This document shows, piece by piece, positions 18,609 to 28,052 of a stretch of 42,501 nt of DNA (its first letter is position 1; each line of letters starts with the position of its first letter). Source of the stretch: an uncultured Granulicatella sp. (GTDB lineage: Bacteria > Bacillota > Bacilli > Lactobacillales > Aerococcaceae). A program made the position numbers and the translations under genes. The stretch covers positions 1 to 42,501 of the forward strand of contig CAKPVL010000009.1 in NCBI GenBank assembly GCA_934193545.1, in the 5' to 3' direction. The notes under the pieces are model-generated. The model was not told where the DNA came from. It made no database searches and saw only the letters and a list, made by a program, of their open reading frames with translations.

Positions 18609-20432
18609 ATGATTGATAGAAGTGAGATGGAAAAACGTTTTTACGTATCTTCATTTGACGGCCTAAGAGCGATAGGAATCCTTAGTATCATTATTTATCA
18701 CTTGTATTCTTATCGCTTGCCGGGTGGATTTCTTGGATTGGACATCTTCCTCATTTTAGCGGGTTACTTTATGACAAACCGCTTAATGACAAGTTTGATG
18801 AACGATGGAAAGATTCCTTTGAAGCAGTTTTTATTAAAACGACTAGCACGTATTGCATTGCCATTAATCGCCATGCTCGTTCTAGTATTCATTTATATAA
18901 CACTGTTTCAAAATGAGATGTTGGTGAACTTAAGAGGGTCATTTACTTCCAGTCTTGTATTTCTAAATAACTGGTGGCAGATTTTCCAAGCACAAACGTT
19001 TATTCCAAACTTATTAACGGAAAATCCATTTGAACACTTATGGTATATTTCATTGGCCTTTCAGTTTTACTTATTGTGGCCGATTGTGTTTGCCTTCTTA
19101 AGTTTATTCCTTAAGAAGCATAATTCATTATTTGTGGCGATTGTCGTATTAGCGACAGCTTCATTTGGATTAATGCTCTTTAGTTATAAAGGAGCAGACT
19201 CATTGACGTATGTCACAATGAGTACTGGGACTCGATTGTTCTCAATGCTGATTGGTTCATGTACGGCATTGCTATATCCTTTAGATCGTTTCCAGAAGGA
19301 ACATAAATCTAGAGTGCCATATGAGCAATATTTAAGATTAATCCCAATCGTGTTAATGTTCATCTTGTTATTTACACTTGGACGTAACGAAGATATTACG
19401 TATCGTGGGGGAATGTTGCTTTTTGACTTAACCGTAGCTGCTGTTATTTTGATGAGCTTGCATCCTAAAGTAGGAACTGGAATTTTATTCCGTTTCAAAC
19501 CATTAACCGTCATTGGTCGTAGAAGTCTTTCGTATTATTTATGGTTCTTACCGATTATTGTGTTATACCAAGCAAAAATGGGGATTGCTGGTTCAAGTAA
19601 TTTAATTCACGGCATCATTCAATTGGTACTCATTCTCTTCTTTGGAGAATTATGGTATCAAGTGTTTGAGAAGAGACGTTATCTACAAATTGTCCGTAAA
19701 TTGATGGGGCTGTTGAATGAAAAGACAGCTTATGGAAAACAAATTTTATTTGGAATCTGTGCAGTGCCGCTCATTATTTTAGCGGTGGGACTTGTACAGT
19801 CTACAAGTAAATTATCTGAACAAGAGGCCACTCTTACAGAATTAATTCATACGAACCAAACAATTGTGGATAACACACAACAAACGAATAAAAAATTATT
19901 GAAGACCATTAATAATGTGGTTGGATTAACGCGTGAAGAAACAGTCTTTAGCAGTAATAGTTCGATTACCTTTATCGGGGACCAATCGCTACTTGCAATT
20001 GCGAATGAACTAACAACGATTTATCCAAATGTCGTGATGCATGCAACACCAATTGCACAAGTAACGGATTTATCTTCGACGATTAACGAATTAAAATCGA
20101 AGAATCAATTGAATGACATTGTTGTATTAATGTTTGGTGCCAATAGCGCCTTTACAAAAGGACAATTGGAACGTGAATTAAAACGTATTGGGATGGAAAA
20201 ACAAATCTTCCTAGTTACGACAACAACGTCTAAAACATGGAGAGATGATGTGAATAACGTATACGCTTCTGTTAGTGAGAAGTATTCGAATGTCCATGTT
20301 CTTGACTGGAATGAATATTCCAAAGACCAAGATTGGTTCTATTCACATAAATCTTATGTAACAGAAGTAGGGGCTCATGAAGAAGCACTCTTCTTTGCGA
20401 AAAAAATTTATGAAACATTGAGAGGAAATTAA
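18609..20432 (+). CDS. OatA-like acyltransferase with degenerate SGNH domain
   Basis: Membrane acyltransferase-3 protein of the OatA type. In this family the membrane part brings acyl groups across the membrane and the extracellular SGNH domain O-acetylates muramic acid, giving lysozyme resistance. 607 residues. It opens with [20 protein letters not shown], including the conserved catalytic-type histidine, followed by about ten membrane helices (to about 405). The outer domain begins near 450. There the usual GDS is GDQS, with Gln459 where the nucleophile serine should be. The DxxH pair reads H580-K-S-Y583. The block III Gly510/Asn512 (FGANSAF) is kept. The ATG at 18609 has AAGGAG 8 bases upstream. 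The acyltransferase assignment is firm; whether this copy transfers acyl groups to peptidoglycan is doubtful. Confidence 0.85.
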   Translation: MIDRSEMEKRFYVSSFDGLRAIGILSIIIYHLYSYRLPGGFLGLDIFLILAGYFMTNRLMTSLMNDGKIPLKQFLLKRLARIALPLIAMLVLVFIYITLFQNEMLVNLRGSFTSSLVFLNNWWQIFQAQTFIPNLLTENPFEHLWYISLAFQFYLLWPIVFAFLSLFLKKHNSLFVAIVVLATASFGLMLFSYKGADSLTYVTMSTGTRLFSMLIGSCTALLYPLDRFQKEHKSRVPYEQYLRLIPIVLMFILLFTLGRNEDITYRGGMLLFDLTVAAVILMSLHPKVGTGILFRFKPLTVIGRRSLSYYLWFLPIIVLYQAKMGIAGSSNLIHGIIQLVLILFFGELWYQVFEKRRYLQIVRKLMGLLNEKTAYGKQILFGICAVPLIILAVGLVQSTSKLSEQEATLTELIHTNQTIVDNTQQTNKKLLKTINNVVGLTREETVFSSNSSITFIGDQSLLAIANELTTIYPNVVMHATPIAQVTDLSSTINELKSKNQLNDIVVLMFGANSAFTKGQLERELKRIGMEKQIFLVTTTTSKTWRDDVNNVYASVSEKYSNVHVLDWNEYSKDQDWFYSHKSYVTEVGAHEEALFFAKKIYETLRGN

Positions 20433-20433
20433 A

Positions 20434-21378
20434 ATGGAATTGCAATTTCTAGGAACAGGTGCTGGCGTGCCTTCAAAAATGAGAAACGTCACTTCAATTG
20501 CATTAAAGCTTCTCGATGAGATTAATGAAGTGTGGTTATTCGATTGCGGAGAAGCTACACAGCAACAAATTTTAAATACTAATATTCGTCCTGGGAAAAT
20601 CAAGAAGATTTTCATTACACATATGCATGGAGATCATATCTTTGGGTTACCTGGACTACTCACTAGTCGTTCTTTCCAAGGGGGAGAAGATGATTTAACC
20701 CTTTATGGTCCTAAAGGAATTAAGAACTTTATCGACACAACGATTCAAGCTTCTTGTTCTAAATTAGGATATCCTTTAAAAGTGGTTGAATTTGAAAAAG
20801 AAGGTCTTCTTTTCGAAGATAAACATTTTAAAGTAGAAATGAAGCGACTCGAACATGGAATTCCTTCATATGGATTCCGTGTTACAGAAAAAGATCAACC
20901 AGGCGAACTGCAAGCGGACCGTCTAAAAGAGTTAGGAATTCCTTTTGGCCCACTCTTTGGTAAGTTGAAAAAAGGGGAAACCATCACTCTAGAAGATGGA
21001 ACTGTCGTGAATGGACAAGATTATATTTCTCCGGATATTAAAGGACGCGTGGTGACCATTTGTGGGGATACTCGTAAATGTGAAGCTAGTGAGATCTTAG
21101 CCTATCGTTCGGACGTTCTCGTTCACGAGGCGACATACGAAGGAGATAAAGGGCAACAAGCCTATCGCCATTTCCATTCAACAAGCCTTCAAGCGGCCGA
21201 AGTGGCTAAAAATGCAGAAGTGAAGCGACTTTTATTAACGCATATCAGTGCTCGCTATCTTGGAAAACAATCTCAAGAGTTGGAAGACGAAGCAAAAACA
21301 ATCTTTGAAAATGTACAAGTTGTAAAAGACTTTGACATTGTGACTGTTGAAAGGATTAAACATCATGAAGGATGCTAA
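20434..21378 (+). CDS. rnz: Ribonuclease Z
   Basis: Metallo-beta-lactamase nuclease that trims the 3' trailer of tRNA precursors lacking an encoded CCA. 314 residues. The zinc motif HxHxDH is H63-M-H65-G-D67-H68, and the exosite-containing insertion and the C-terminal HFHSTS and [10 protein letters not shown] motifs are present. It starts one base after the acyltransferase stop, with GAGAGGA upstream. The SDR gene starts inside its 3' end. Confidence 0.97.
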   Translation: MELQFLGTGAGVPSKMRNVTSIALKLLDEINEVWLFDCGEATQQQILNTNIRPGKIKKIFITHMHGDHIFGLPGLLTSRSFQGGEDDLTLYGPKGIKNFIDTTIQASCSKLGYPLKVVEFEKEGLLFEDKHFKVEMKRLEHGIPSYGFRVTEKDQPGELQADRLKELGIPFGPLFGKLKKGETITLEDGTVVNGQDYISPDIKGRVVTICGDTRKCEASEILAYRSDVLVHEATYEGDKGQQAYRHFHSTSLQAAEVAKNAEVKRLLLTHISARYLGKQSQELEDEAKTIFENVQVVKDFDIVTVERIKHHEGC

Positions 21379-22162
21379 ATGGTTTACAAATCAAGTGGCT
21401 CTTGTGACTGGGGCTAGCGGTGGGCTTGGCGCACAAATCGCTTTGGAATTAGCTAAAAGAGATGTGCAACTGATTCTAGTGGCTCGAAATACTGCTAAAC
21501 TAGAGAAAGTAGCTGCAGAGTGCAAATTGAACACGTCTAAACCTGTCGATATTTATTCGTGTGATTTAACCGATGATGCGTCTGTTGATCAATTGCTAGC
21601 AACTCTTGATGAAACTTACAAAATTACGATGGTCATCAACAATGCTGGCCTTGGTTACCTTAAATTAGCTAAAGATTTAAGTGAATCTGAGATTAATCAA
21701 ATGCTTCAGTTGAATTTGAATACATTAATTAAAATCACTCAGCATTTTGTACCTAGGTTTATTGAAGATAAGGGCGGAGTAATTGTGAATATCGCTTCTC
21801 AAGCTGGGAAATCAGCAACGGTAAAATCATCAGTTTATTCAGCAACTAAATTTGGAGTGCTAGGGTATTCGAATGCACTTCGTTTGGAATTAAAACCATA
21901 TGGTATCCATGTGATGACTGTAAATCCTGGCCCGATTGCAACAGACTTTTTCGACAAAGCTGAACCAACTGGAAAATACTTAGAGCAATTAGGCGCTGTA
22001 GTATTAGATCCAGCGAAGGTAGCAGGAGAAGTTGTTAAAGGAATTGAAAGAGAAAAACGTGAAGTGAATTTGCCAAAAACAATGAACTTTGCAAGTAAAT
22101 TAAATGTGTTATTCCCGAAAATAGGAGATAGACTATTAGGGAGTATTTTCAATAAAAAGTAG
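21365..22162 (+). CDS. Short-chain dehydrogenase/reductase (YqjQ-like)
   Basis: NAD(P)-dependent oxidoreductase of the classical SDR family; substrate unknown. 265 residues. Motifs: cofactor loop [10 protein letters not shown] (TGxxxGxG), NNAGLG, catalytic Ser in NIASQAGKS, and YxxxK in [14 protein letters not shown], followed by NPGPIATDF. The ATG at 21365 is 9 bases after GAAAGGA and overlaps rnz by 14 bases. A TTG at 21347 is an unlikely alternative start. Linkage with rnz is also seen in Bacillus (yqjQ near rnz). Confidence 0.9.
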   Translation: MKDAKWFTNQVALVTGASGGLGAQIALELAKRDVQLILVARNTAKLEKVAAECKLNTSKPVDIYSCDLTDDASVDQLLATLDETYKITMVINNAGLGYLKLAKDLSESEINQMLQLNLNTLIKITQHFVPRFIEDKGGVIVNIASQAGKSATVKSSVYSATKFGVLGYSNALRLELKPYGIHVMTVNPGPIATDFFDKAEPTGKYLEQLGAVVLDPAKVAGEVVKGIEREKREVNLPKTMNFASKLNVLFPKIGDRLLGSIFNKK

Positions 22163-22174
22163 AGGAGGTGTACG

Positions 22175-24499
22175 ATGAGTTTTGCAAATTATGCATGGAA
22201 GTTAAAAGAGAATGTGGATGAAGGTCTCGTAACGTCTCTTGCAAGTGAAAGTGGCGTATCTGAAAATCTCGTTCGCTTATGTGTGGAACGTGGGATTCAA
22301 ACAGCAGAAGACTTACAAGAGTTTCTTTCACCAACACCTCATCTCATCCACGACCCATTCCTATTACATGATATGGATAAAGCGGTTGGTCGTATTCAAG
22401 AAGCCATTGAAAATGGTGAATTAATTCATATTTATGGTGACTATGATGCAGATGGGATTACGAGTACAACGATCCTCTACGAAACGCTTGAAATGCTAGG
22501 AGCTCAAGTATCGTACTATTTACCGAATCGCTTTACAGATGGCTATGGTCCTAATATTCCAGCGTTCCAACGTGCGATAGAAGAAGGCCATACGCTCATT
22601 ATTACGGTAGACTGTGGGATTGCAGCGCATGAACCAATTCGCTATGCAATGGAAAATGGCTGTGATGTTATTTTAACGGATCACCATGAAATTCCAAGTG
22701 AAATTCCAGAAGCTTACGCGGTTGTCCATCCTCGTCATCCAGAGGCAAATTACCCATGTGGAGACTTATCTGGTGCTGGAGTGGCATTTAAGCTTGCTCA
22801 CGCGCTTCTAGGAGAGTTTCCAGAGGAAATGGTAGAATTAGCAGCGATTGGTACGATTGCAGACTTAGTCAGCCTTACAGACGAAAATAGAACGATTGCT
22901 AAACTTGGAATTTCCCAAATGAAACAAACGCAGCGTATTGGTCTTGTGACACTCATTGAGAAGTTATCCGTTAAAGTGGATAAATTAGATGAAAAGACGA
23001 TTGGTTTCCAAATCGGACCGCGTTTGAACGCGCTAGGACGACTTGGAGATGCTACACCAGGCGTTCAATTGTTGACGACGTTCGATGATGAAGAAGCACA
23101 AAACATTGTTGATTTCATGCAATCTGATAACGAAAGACGTCAATCAATCGTCAATCAAATCGTCGAAGAAGCCACTCCGCTTATTCAAGAGCAGATGAAT
23201 CAACCTGTTCTTGTATTAGCTCAACCAGGTTGGCATGAAGGCGTTCTTGGAATTGTTGCGAGTCGAATCGTTGAACAGACGGGAAAGCCAACCCTCGTTT
23301 TAGGAATAAGTGAAGACGGCTTAACAGCAAAAGGTAGTGGTCGATCATTTGGAGAGTTTAATCTCTATGATGCGTTAACTAGTGTGAAAGATCATCTTCT
23401 AAAATTCGGTGGACATCATATGGCTGCTGGATTGACAGTTGAAACGATACTGCTTCCAACGATTATTGAGGTCTTAGAACAATACGCGAAAGACCATCAA
23501 GACTTATTAGATGCGAAAGCGACATTAACGATTGATGAAGTTCTTCCGTTAAAAGACATTACAGTTGATTGGATTGAATCACTAGCCAGCATGAAACCAT
23601 TTGGTACGGATAATCCAGAACCGGTTGTTTCTCTAGAAGGCATTCAAGTAGCTTCGACTCAATTACTGGGAGCGGATAAACAGCACTTGAAACTTAATTT
23701 AAAAGAGTCTAATTCTTCAAACACGCTGCAAGCTATGGCCTTTAGTAAAGGGGATTGGGCAGCTTCTCTTCAACCGGATACGAAGATTAGTATTGCTGGG
23801 ACATTAGAAATTAATGAATGGCAAAATAATCGCCTTCCTCAATTATTAGTAAAAGATATCGCTGTTAAAGGTAGAGTCGTTATCGACTGGCGCACTTCTA
23901 AGATTACAAAAGATCATCTAGCTGTTGAAAATGCACTTTATTTAGCAACAAACGAAGTGTACTTGAAGGAACTAGAAACAAGAATTCCAAGTACTTCAAG
24001 AGTGATGGATTTTGCCTCCTTTGTAGTTGCTAACGAGAAACCAACTGCTAAAGCAATTGTGTTATTCGATTTGCCAGAGAAAGTGGAAGAAGTGGAATCC
24101 TTCTTTAAAATGAAATGGACTCAACCTCTTTATGTAATCGCGTATACGAAGAATTCAGTTGTGACATCTGGTATTCCGGACAAGCCTAAATTTGGTAGTG
24201 TGTATAAATATATCCAATCACATGGACAAATTCCTTACAATGAAAAATTAGTTTCGGTGGCTGGATTCCTCAAAATTCCAGTCGAACAATTCCGAGTGAT
24301 ATTAAAAGTGTTTTTTGAGTTGGAATTTGTTAAAATAGTAGATGGACATTTGATGATTAACGAAAGTCCAAAAACAAATGACTTAGAAGAGTCAACCTTA
24401 TTGAAAAAGTTAAATGAACAAATGTTGCTTGAAAAGAAATTCAACTATAGCCAGTTCCAAGAACTAAAAAGTTGGATGGACTCACAACAAGGTAAATAA
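22175..24499 (+). CDS. recJ: Single-stranded-DNA exonuclease RecJ
   Basis: 5'–3' ssDNA exonuclease of recombination and mismatch/base-excision repair. 774 residues. DHH-family motifs: HIYGDYDADGITST (about 84–97), TVDCGIAAHEP and LTDHHEIPSEIP. A DHHA1 domain follows with GSGRSFGEFNL and KFGGHHMAAGLTVE, then an OB-fold and the extra C-terminal domain common in Firmicutes. AGAGGAGG precedes the ATG. apt follows 15 bases after the stop. Confidence 0.96.
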   Translation: MSFANYAWKLKENVDEGLVTSLASESGVSENLVRLCVERGIQTAEDLQEFLSPTPHLIHDPFLLHDMDKAVGRIQEAIENGELIHIYGDYDADGITSTTILYETLEMLGAQVSYYLPNRFTDGYGPNIPAFQRAIEEGHTLIITVDCGIAAHEPIRYAMENGCDVILTDHHEIPSEIPEAYAVVHPRHPEANYPCGDLSGAGVAFKLAHALLGEFPEEMVELAAIGTIADLVSLTDENRTIAKLGISQMKQTQRIGLVTLIEKLSVKVDKLDEKTIGFQIGPRLNALGRLGDATPGVQLLTTFDDEEAQNIVDFMQSDNERRQSIVNQIVEEATPLIQEQMNQPVLVLAQPGWHEGVLGIVASRIVEQTGKPTLVLGISEDGLTAKGSGRSFGEFNLYDALTSVKDHLLKFGGHHMAAGLTVETILLPTIIEVLEQYAKDHQDLLDAKATLTIDEVLPLKDITVDWIESLASMKPFGTDNPEPVVSLEGIQVASTQLLGADKQHLKLNLKESNSSNTLQAMAFSKGDWAASLQPDTKISIAGTLEINEWQNNRLPQLLVKDIAVKGRVVIDWRTSKITKDHLAVENALYLATNEVYLKELETRIPSTSRVMDFASFVVANEKPTAKAIVLFDLPEKVEEVESFFKMKWTQPLYVIAYTKNSVVTSGIPDKPKFGSVYKYIQSHGQIPYNEKLVSVAGFLKIPVEQFRVILKVFFELEFVKIVDGHLMINESPKTNDLEESTLLKKLNEQMLLEKKFNYSQFQELKSWMDSQQGK

Positions 24500-24514
24500 A
24501 AGGAGGAGTTCTCA

Positions 24515-25042
24515 ATGAACTTGAAAGAATATATTGCTAGTGTTCCAAACTATCCTAAAGAGGGTATTATTTTCCGTGATATTTCACCATTAATGGCAAA
24601 CGGTAAAGCATACCAATACGCAACACAACAAATCGTTGACTATGCACGTAAAATTGGTGCTGAAATGATTGTTGGACCAGAAGCACGTGGATTTATCGTT
24701 GGATGTCCAGTAGCGTACGAATTAGGAATTGGTTTTGCACCAGCTCGTAAAAAAGGGAAATTACCTCGTGAAACAGTCGCTGTTGAATATGATTTAGAAT
24801 ATGGTTCAGCAGAATTACATTTACACAAAGATGCTGTAAAACCTGGTCAAAAAGTTCTTATCTGTGACGACTTATTAGCAACAGGTGGAACAATGGCTGC
24901 CGCTGCAAAATTAGTTGAAAAACTTGGCGGTGAAGTAGTTGGTTTAGCGTTCTTAGTAGAGTTAACAGACTTGAAAGGTCGCGAAAAAATTAGCGAATAC
25001 GACATCTTCACATTAATGGAATACACTGAAGACGAAAGATAA
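24515..25042 (+). CDS. apt: Adenine phosphoribosyltransferase
   Basis: Purine salvage enzyme making AMP from adenine and PRPP. 175 residues, near the usual 170–172. It starts [20 protein letters not shown], with the PRPP-binding motif [17 protein letters not shown] at about 111–127 and the flexible-loop segment [23 protein letters not shown] precedes the ATG. It is the last gene of the long run from the T-box, ending at a terminator; apt directly after recJ is a common Firmicute order. Confidence 0.97.
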   Translation: MNLKEYIASVPNYPKEGIIFRDISPLMANGKAYQYATQQIVDYARKIGAEMIVGPEARGFIVGCPVAYELGIGFAPARKKGKLPRETVAVEYDLEYGSAELHLHKDAVKPGQKVLICDDLLATGGTMAAAAKLVEKLGGEVVGLAFLVELTDLKGREKISEYDIFTLMEYTEDER

Positions 25043-25054
25043 TCTAAATAAAGA

Positions 25055-25095
25055 AGACTTCCTTAGCACCTAAGCTAGGGAAGTCTATTTTTTTT
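25055..25095. terminator. Terminator between apt and mvaA
   Basis: A 13-bp stem (25055–25067 with 25074–25086, one G·U pair), loop ACCTAA, then eight T on the + strand. The weaker T-rich run on the minus strand suggests it also serves convergent mvaA, whose stop codon lies at its edge. Confidence 0.9.
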
Positions 25096-26374
25096 ATTTT
25101 CTTAATTCTTCTAATAGAGCTTTTGCAGTTTCTTGATTTAGGTGTGGGGCTTTAGCGAGTAAGTTCATCAGAAGTGGAAGTTCTTCCTCTGTTGCTCCAA
25201 CAGCAAGTCCCAATGATTTGGCTTGGAGTCGCATATGGCCTTTTTGAATGCCGTCAGTCACAAGAGCTCGTACAGCAGCAAGGTTTTGCGCTAAACCAAT
25301 TGAGGCGATAATTCCTGCTAATTCAACAGCGCTTGGATTGCCGAGTAACTCGTGTGCAAATTGTGCGCCTGGATGAATGGCAATTGAACCTCCAACCGTT
25401 CCAACAGGAAGGGGAAGAGTGATAGTACCCACTAAGTTTTCAGATTCATCCTTTGTCCAGCTTGTCAGTGGTTGATATTGGCCGTTTAAACTTGTATAAG
25501 CGTGAGCGCCAGCTTCGATTGCTCGCCAGTCATTTCCGGTAGCGATAACGACAGAATCAATACCGTTCATAATACCTTTATTATGCGTTGTTGCACGGTA
25601 AGGGTCCGCTTTTGAAAATTCACTTGCTAAAACGATTCGATCTATTACATCTTCACCTTTAGTCGTTCTAGTATCTAAGATTCTTGGTGAGAGAACACAT
25701 CTAGCTGTGACAACTGAATTTGTTGCAAGATTTGAGAGAATAGCCATAATACTTTCGCCACCAGTCAATGCTTCAATTGGTGAAACGAGCGCTTCTAGGA
25801 TGGTGTTCAGCATATTTGCTCCCATGGCTTCCTTTGTATCCACAGATACGTAGAAAATATAAAATCTTTCTTTGTCAGTAGATTTTTCTTCGGCCCATAT
25901 TTCTCGGATTCCTCCGCCACGTTTCACGATAGAAGGGTGCGCGTTATTAGCAATCGTAAAGAGTGATTCTCTTTGTTGTTCTAGTTTAGTTTTTACTTCC
26001 TCTAATGTTAGAGGAGATTTTACAATGGCAATTTCTCCAATCATTTCACGCTTTTCTTGAATCGTTGTAGTTCCACCAGCTAAGTTGATTAGTTTTGAGG
26101 CATAGCTTGCTGCAGCAATGACAGAAGGTTCTTCCGTTACCATTGGCACGATATAGCTTTTCTCGTTCACAATTAATTCTGGAACAATTCCATATGGAAG
26201 ACCGTAAATTTCAATCTGGTTTTCTACCATCTGACCTGCTACTGATTCTGGTAGAGCAAGGCCTTTTTTTAAGCGTTCTTTTGTTTCATTAGATAATGAT
26301 GGATGATTTAATAAAGTTTCTTTTCTTTCTTCAAGAGACTTTTGATAAAACTTGTAAAAAGGGTTATTTTGCAT
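25094..26374 (-). CDS. mvaA: Hydroxymethylglutaryl-CoA reductase, class II
   Basis: Makes mevalonate from HMG-CoA for isoprenoid synthesis, the route used by most Lactobacillales. 426 residues, the size of class II bacterial enzymes, without the membrane part of class I. Catalytic residues by family comparison: Glu in VTEEPSVIAAASYA, Lys in ATHNKGIMNG, Asp in ATGNDWRAIEAGAHA and His in QKGHMRLQA. The substrate motif ENQIEIYGLPYG is present. ATG is preceded by AAAGGAG on the minus strand. mvaS is not in the window, although it is often adjacent in related genera. Confidence 0.95.
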   Translation of the reverse strand: MQNNPFYKFYQKSLEERKETLLNHPSLSNETKERLKKGLALPESVAGQMVENQIEIYGLPYGIVPELIVNEKSYIVPMVTEEPSVIAAASYASKLINLAGGTTTIQEKREMIGEIAIVKSPLTLEEVKTKLEQQRESLFTIANNAHPSIVKRGGGIREIWAEEKSTDKERFYIFYVSVDTKEAMGANMLNTILEALVSPIEALTGGESIMAILSNLATNSVVTARCVLSPRILDTRTTKGEDVIDRIVLASEFSKADPYRATTHNKGIMNGIDSVVIATGNDWRAIEAGAHAYTSLNGQYQPLTSWTKDESENLVGTITLPLPVGTVGGSIAIHPGAQFAHELLGNPSAVELAGIIASIGLAQNLAAVRALVTDGIQKGHMRLQAKSLGLAVGATEEELPLLMNLLAKAPHLNQETAKALLEELRK

Positions 26375-26401
26375 CGATGTGCTCCTTTCTTGCTTTCATT
26401 C

Positions 26402-26410
26402 AGTATAACA
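26402..26410 (-). promoter_or_regulatory. Extended −10 promoter of mvaA
   Basis: On the minus strand the sequence reads TGTTATACT, matching the TGnTATAAT extended −10 pattern with one difference, about 28 bases upstream of the mvaA ATG. No good −35 is seen. Confidence 0.55.
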
Positions 26411-26490
26411 AATTTTTACAGTTTGCGGGTATGATACAGGTAAATTTTTCAAAAATGAGGTACACTAGTAAACGTGAAAGGAGAGATTTT

Positions 26491-27081
26491 ATGGAATTTA
26501 TTCGTGAAGTGAATGGTCACCGTCTGATTTTAGTGGCTGATGAAGAGTATCAAAAAGAAGCAGAAGATATGCTTACTTTCGTAGAAGAATATTTTGAGGA
26601 GAATTGGGACGAAGTCGACACTTTAATTCCAATCCATTATGGACAAGTGAAAGTCATTCCAAAAGGGGAAGATTTCCAAGTGGTTGTTCAAAATTACGAA
26701 CATAAACTACTAGATGAATGGGTTGAAGATTTCTCTTATTTCTTAGATATCATTCGTAAAACGATTCAAACTGGAAAACGTACGAAAACATTAGGCCGTT
26801 TAATTCCATTCCGCTTTGATGGACCGTTAGTGATTGCGAACCATACGTTTGAAGTGGACGAGTGGTATGCGCATCGTTTTGATGATGAAACTTGGTATAT
26901 TGCTCCAATCGATCAAACGATTGATCCGCAACCGCTAGAAGGAAATCAAGCGTATGAAATCTTTCCAGATTATCCAGAATTATATGAAGTGATGCATTTA
27001 CCAACAGACTATATTATCTTATTCAAAGGACATGAGATTGTTTCGGTGTTGAATACTGATAGTGTAGATGTGTGGAACTAG
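26491..27081 (+). CDS. Uncharacterised acidic cytoplasmic protein
   Basis: I cannot name this family. 196 residues, no signal peptide or transmembrane helix, strongly acidic (for example VEEYFEENWDEVDTL) and rich in Trp and Tyr in the second half (EVDEWYAHRFDDETWYIAPIDQTIDP in shortened form: DDETWYIAPIDQ). It starts at the ATG after AAAGGAGAG, 8 bases apart; the in-frame extension back to 26296 overlaps mvaA on the other strand and lacks a ribosome site. The thioesterase gene follows after 21 bases, so they likely share a transcript. TACACT at 26461–26466 is a possible −10. Confidence 0.8.
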   Translation: MEFIREVNGHRLILVADEEYQKEAEDMLTFVEEYFEENWDEVDTLIPIHYGQVKVIPKGEDFQVVVQNYEHKLLDEWVEDFSYFLDIIRKTIQTGKRTKTLGRLIPFRFDGPLVIANHTFEVDEWYAHRFDDETWYIAPIDQTIDPQPLEGNQAYEIFPDYPELYEVMHLPTDYIILFKGHEIVSVLNTDSVDVWN

Positions 27082-27102
27082 TCAAATACGAAAGGATGTA
27101 CT

Positions 27103-27846
27103 ATGGTAGAATCAATTTGTCGCATGAATCATGTTGTGAAGGCGTATGAATGTAATTGGAAAGGAGAGTTATCTCTTAGCCATGTCGTTGGGATTATGAT
27201 GCTTGCTTCGCGTAAACAAGAACGCAGTCTAGCGCATCCTGATTTGATTTATCAAAAAGGTCTTTCATGGATTGTGATTCAAAACCAATTAACGGTCAAT
27301 CGTCTTCCTAAATTAGAAGAAGAAATTATTATCGAGACAGAACCAGTTGGATATAACAAGTTCTTTACGTTCCGTCGTTATACGATTTTGTCTCTAGATG
27401 AAGAAGTACTTGTAGACGCATTAACGACTTTCTCAATGATTAATATTGAAGAGAGAAAACTCATCTCACTCGATGAAGAAGTGCTTAGTGAATATCCAAT
27501 TGAGAATAAAAAGGATACTCGTCGTAATCCAAGAGTTCCTAAAATCGATTTAGAGAATGCAAGTGTTCAAACGTATCGTGTTCGTTTAAATGATATCGAT
27601 TATAATCACCATGTGAATAACGCGAAGTATTTTGATTGGGTAATGGATAGCCTTGGAATGGACTTTATTAAGACTCATTCATTAAAATCAGTTCTTGTAA
27701 AATATGATAAGGAAATTCTTCCAGAAGCTACCGTTAAGAGTTTTTATGAAATTCGTGAAACTGAAAACGGAGTTCAAACATTACACCAACTAGAATCAGA
27801 TGATCAAAAATGTTGCCACTTATCTCTTGAGTGGGAAATTAAATAA
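27103..27846 (+). CDS. Acyl-ACP thioesterase
   Basis: Releases fatty acids from acyl carrier protein. 247 residues arranged as two hotdog domains (about 1–130 and 150–247), as in bacterial acyl-ACP thioesterases. The first hotdog has GLSWIVIQNQLTVNRLPK. The second has the catalytic-region motif NDIDYNHHVNNAKYFDWVMD, containing the conserved Asn and His residues. The ATG at 27103 follows GAAAGGATG. A free fatty acid, or a branch in membrane lipid composition, is the likely outcome. No terminator hairpin is seen before the rpsD promoter. Confidence 0.9.
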   Translation: MVESICRMNHVVKAYECNWKGELSLSHVVGIMMLASRKQERSLAHPDLIYQKGLSWIVIQNQLTVNRLPKLEEEIIIETEPVGYNKFFTFRRYTILSLDEEVLVDALTTFSMINIEERKLISLDEEVLSEYPIENKKDTRRNPRVPKIDLENASVQTYRVRLNDIDYNHHVNNAKYFDWVMDSLGMDFIKTHSLKSVLVKYDKEILPEATVKSFYEIRETENGVQTLHQLESDDQKCCHLSLEWEIK

Positions 27847-27851
27847 AATCC

Positions 27852-27880
27852 TTGTATTTTCACAGGAAATAGGGTACAAT
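27852..27880 (+). promoter_or_regulatory. Promoter of rpsD
   Basis: TTGTAT (27852–27857), 17 bases, TACAAT (27875–27880). Transcription starting near 27887 leaves an untranslated leader of about 165 bases. Confidence 0.65.
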
Positions 27881-27885
27881 ACTTT

Positions 27886-28052
27886 TTGTGTAAAATATGC
27901 AGCAGAAATATAGAAGCTCGTCAACAGTCCTAGCCTTTAGGGTAAGGTAGTAACCGCGGCTGCAAAGGTGAACCCTTGTAGTGACTGCACGAATCGAAGA
28001 TTTCGCGATTATTTTACTCCAAAAAAATAAACAATTATTGGAGGAATGTTCA
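27886..28052 (+). ncRNA. Candidate S4-binding leader of rpsD mRNA
   Basis: Ribosomal protein S4 represses its own mRNA in Bacillus through a structured leader, and this region looks equivalent. Visible pairings: outer CAGTC/GACTG (27925–27929 with 27983–27987), CCTA/TAGG (27929–27932 with 27938–27941), a hairpin at 27960–27981 with loop TGAA (one mismatch and one G·U), and a CGAATC/GATTTCG hairpin near 27990–28005. The leader carries rRNA-like GTAACCGCGGCTGC, which resembles the 16S 530-loop region (GUAAUACGUAGG/CCGCGGUAA type), part of the S4 site. An in-frame upstream start at 27981 is not supported. Confidence 0.65.

Noticed and set aside
27981..28052. N-terminal extension of rpsD
   Set aside because: It covers the structured leader and lacks a ribosome site; GGAGG at 28040–28044 and the universal MSRYTGP start fix the ATG at 28053.
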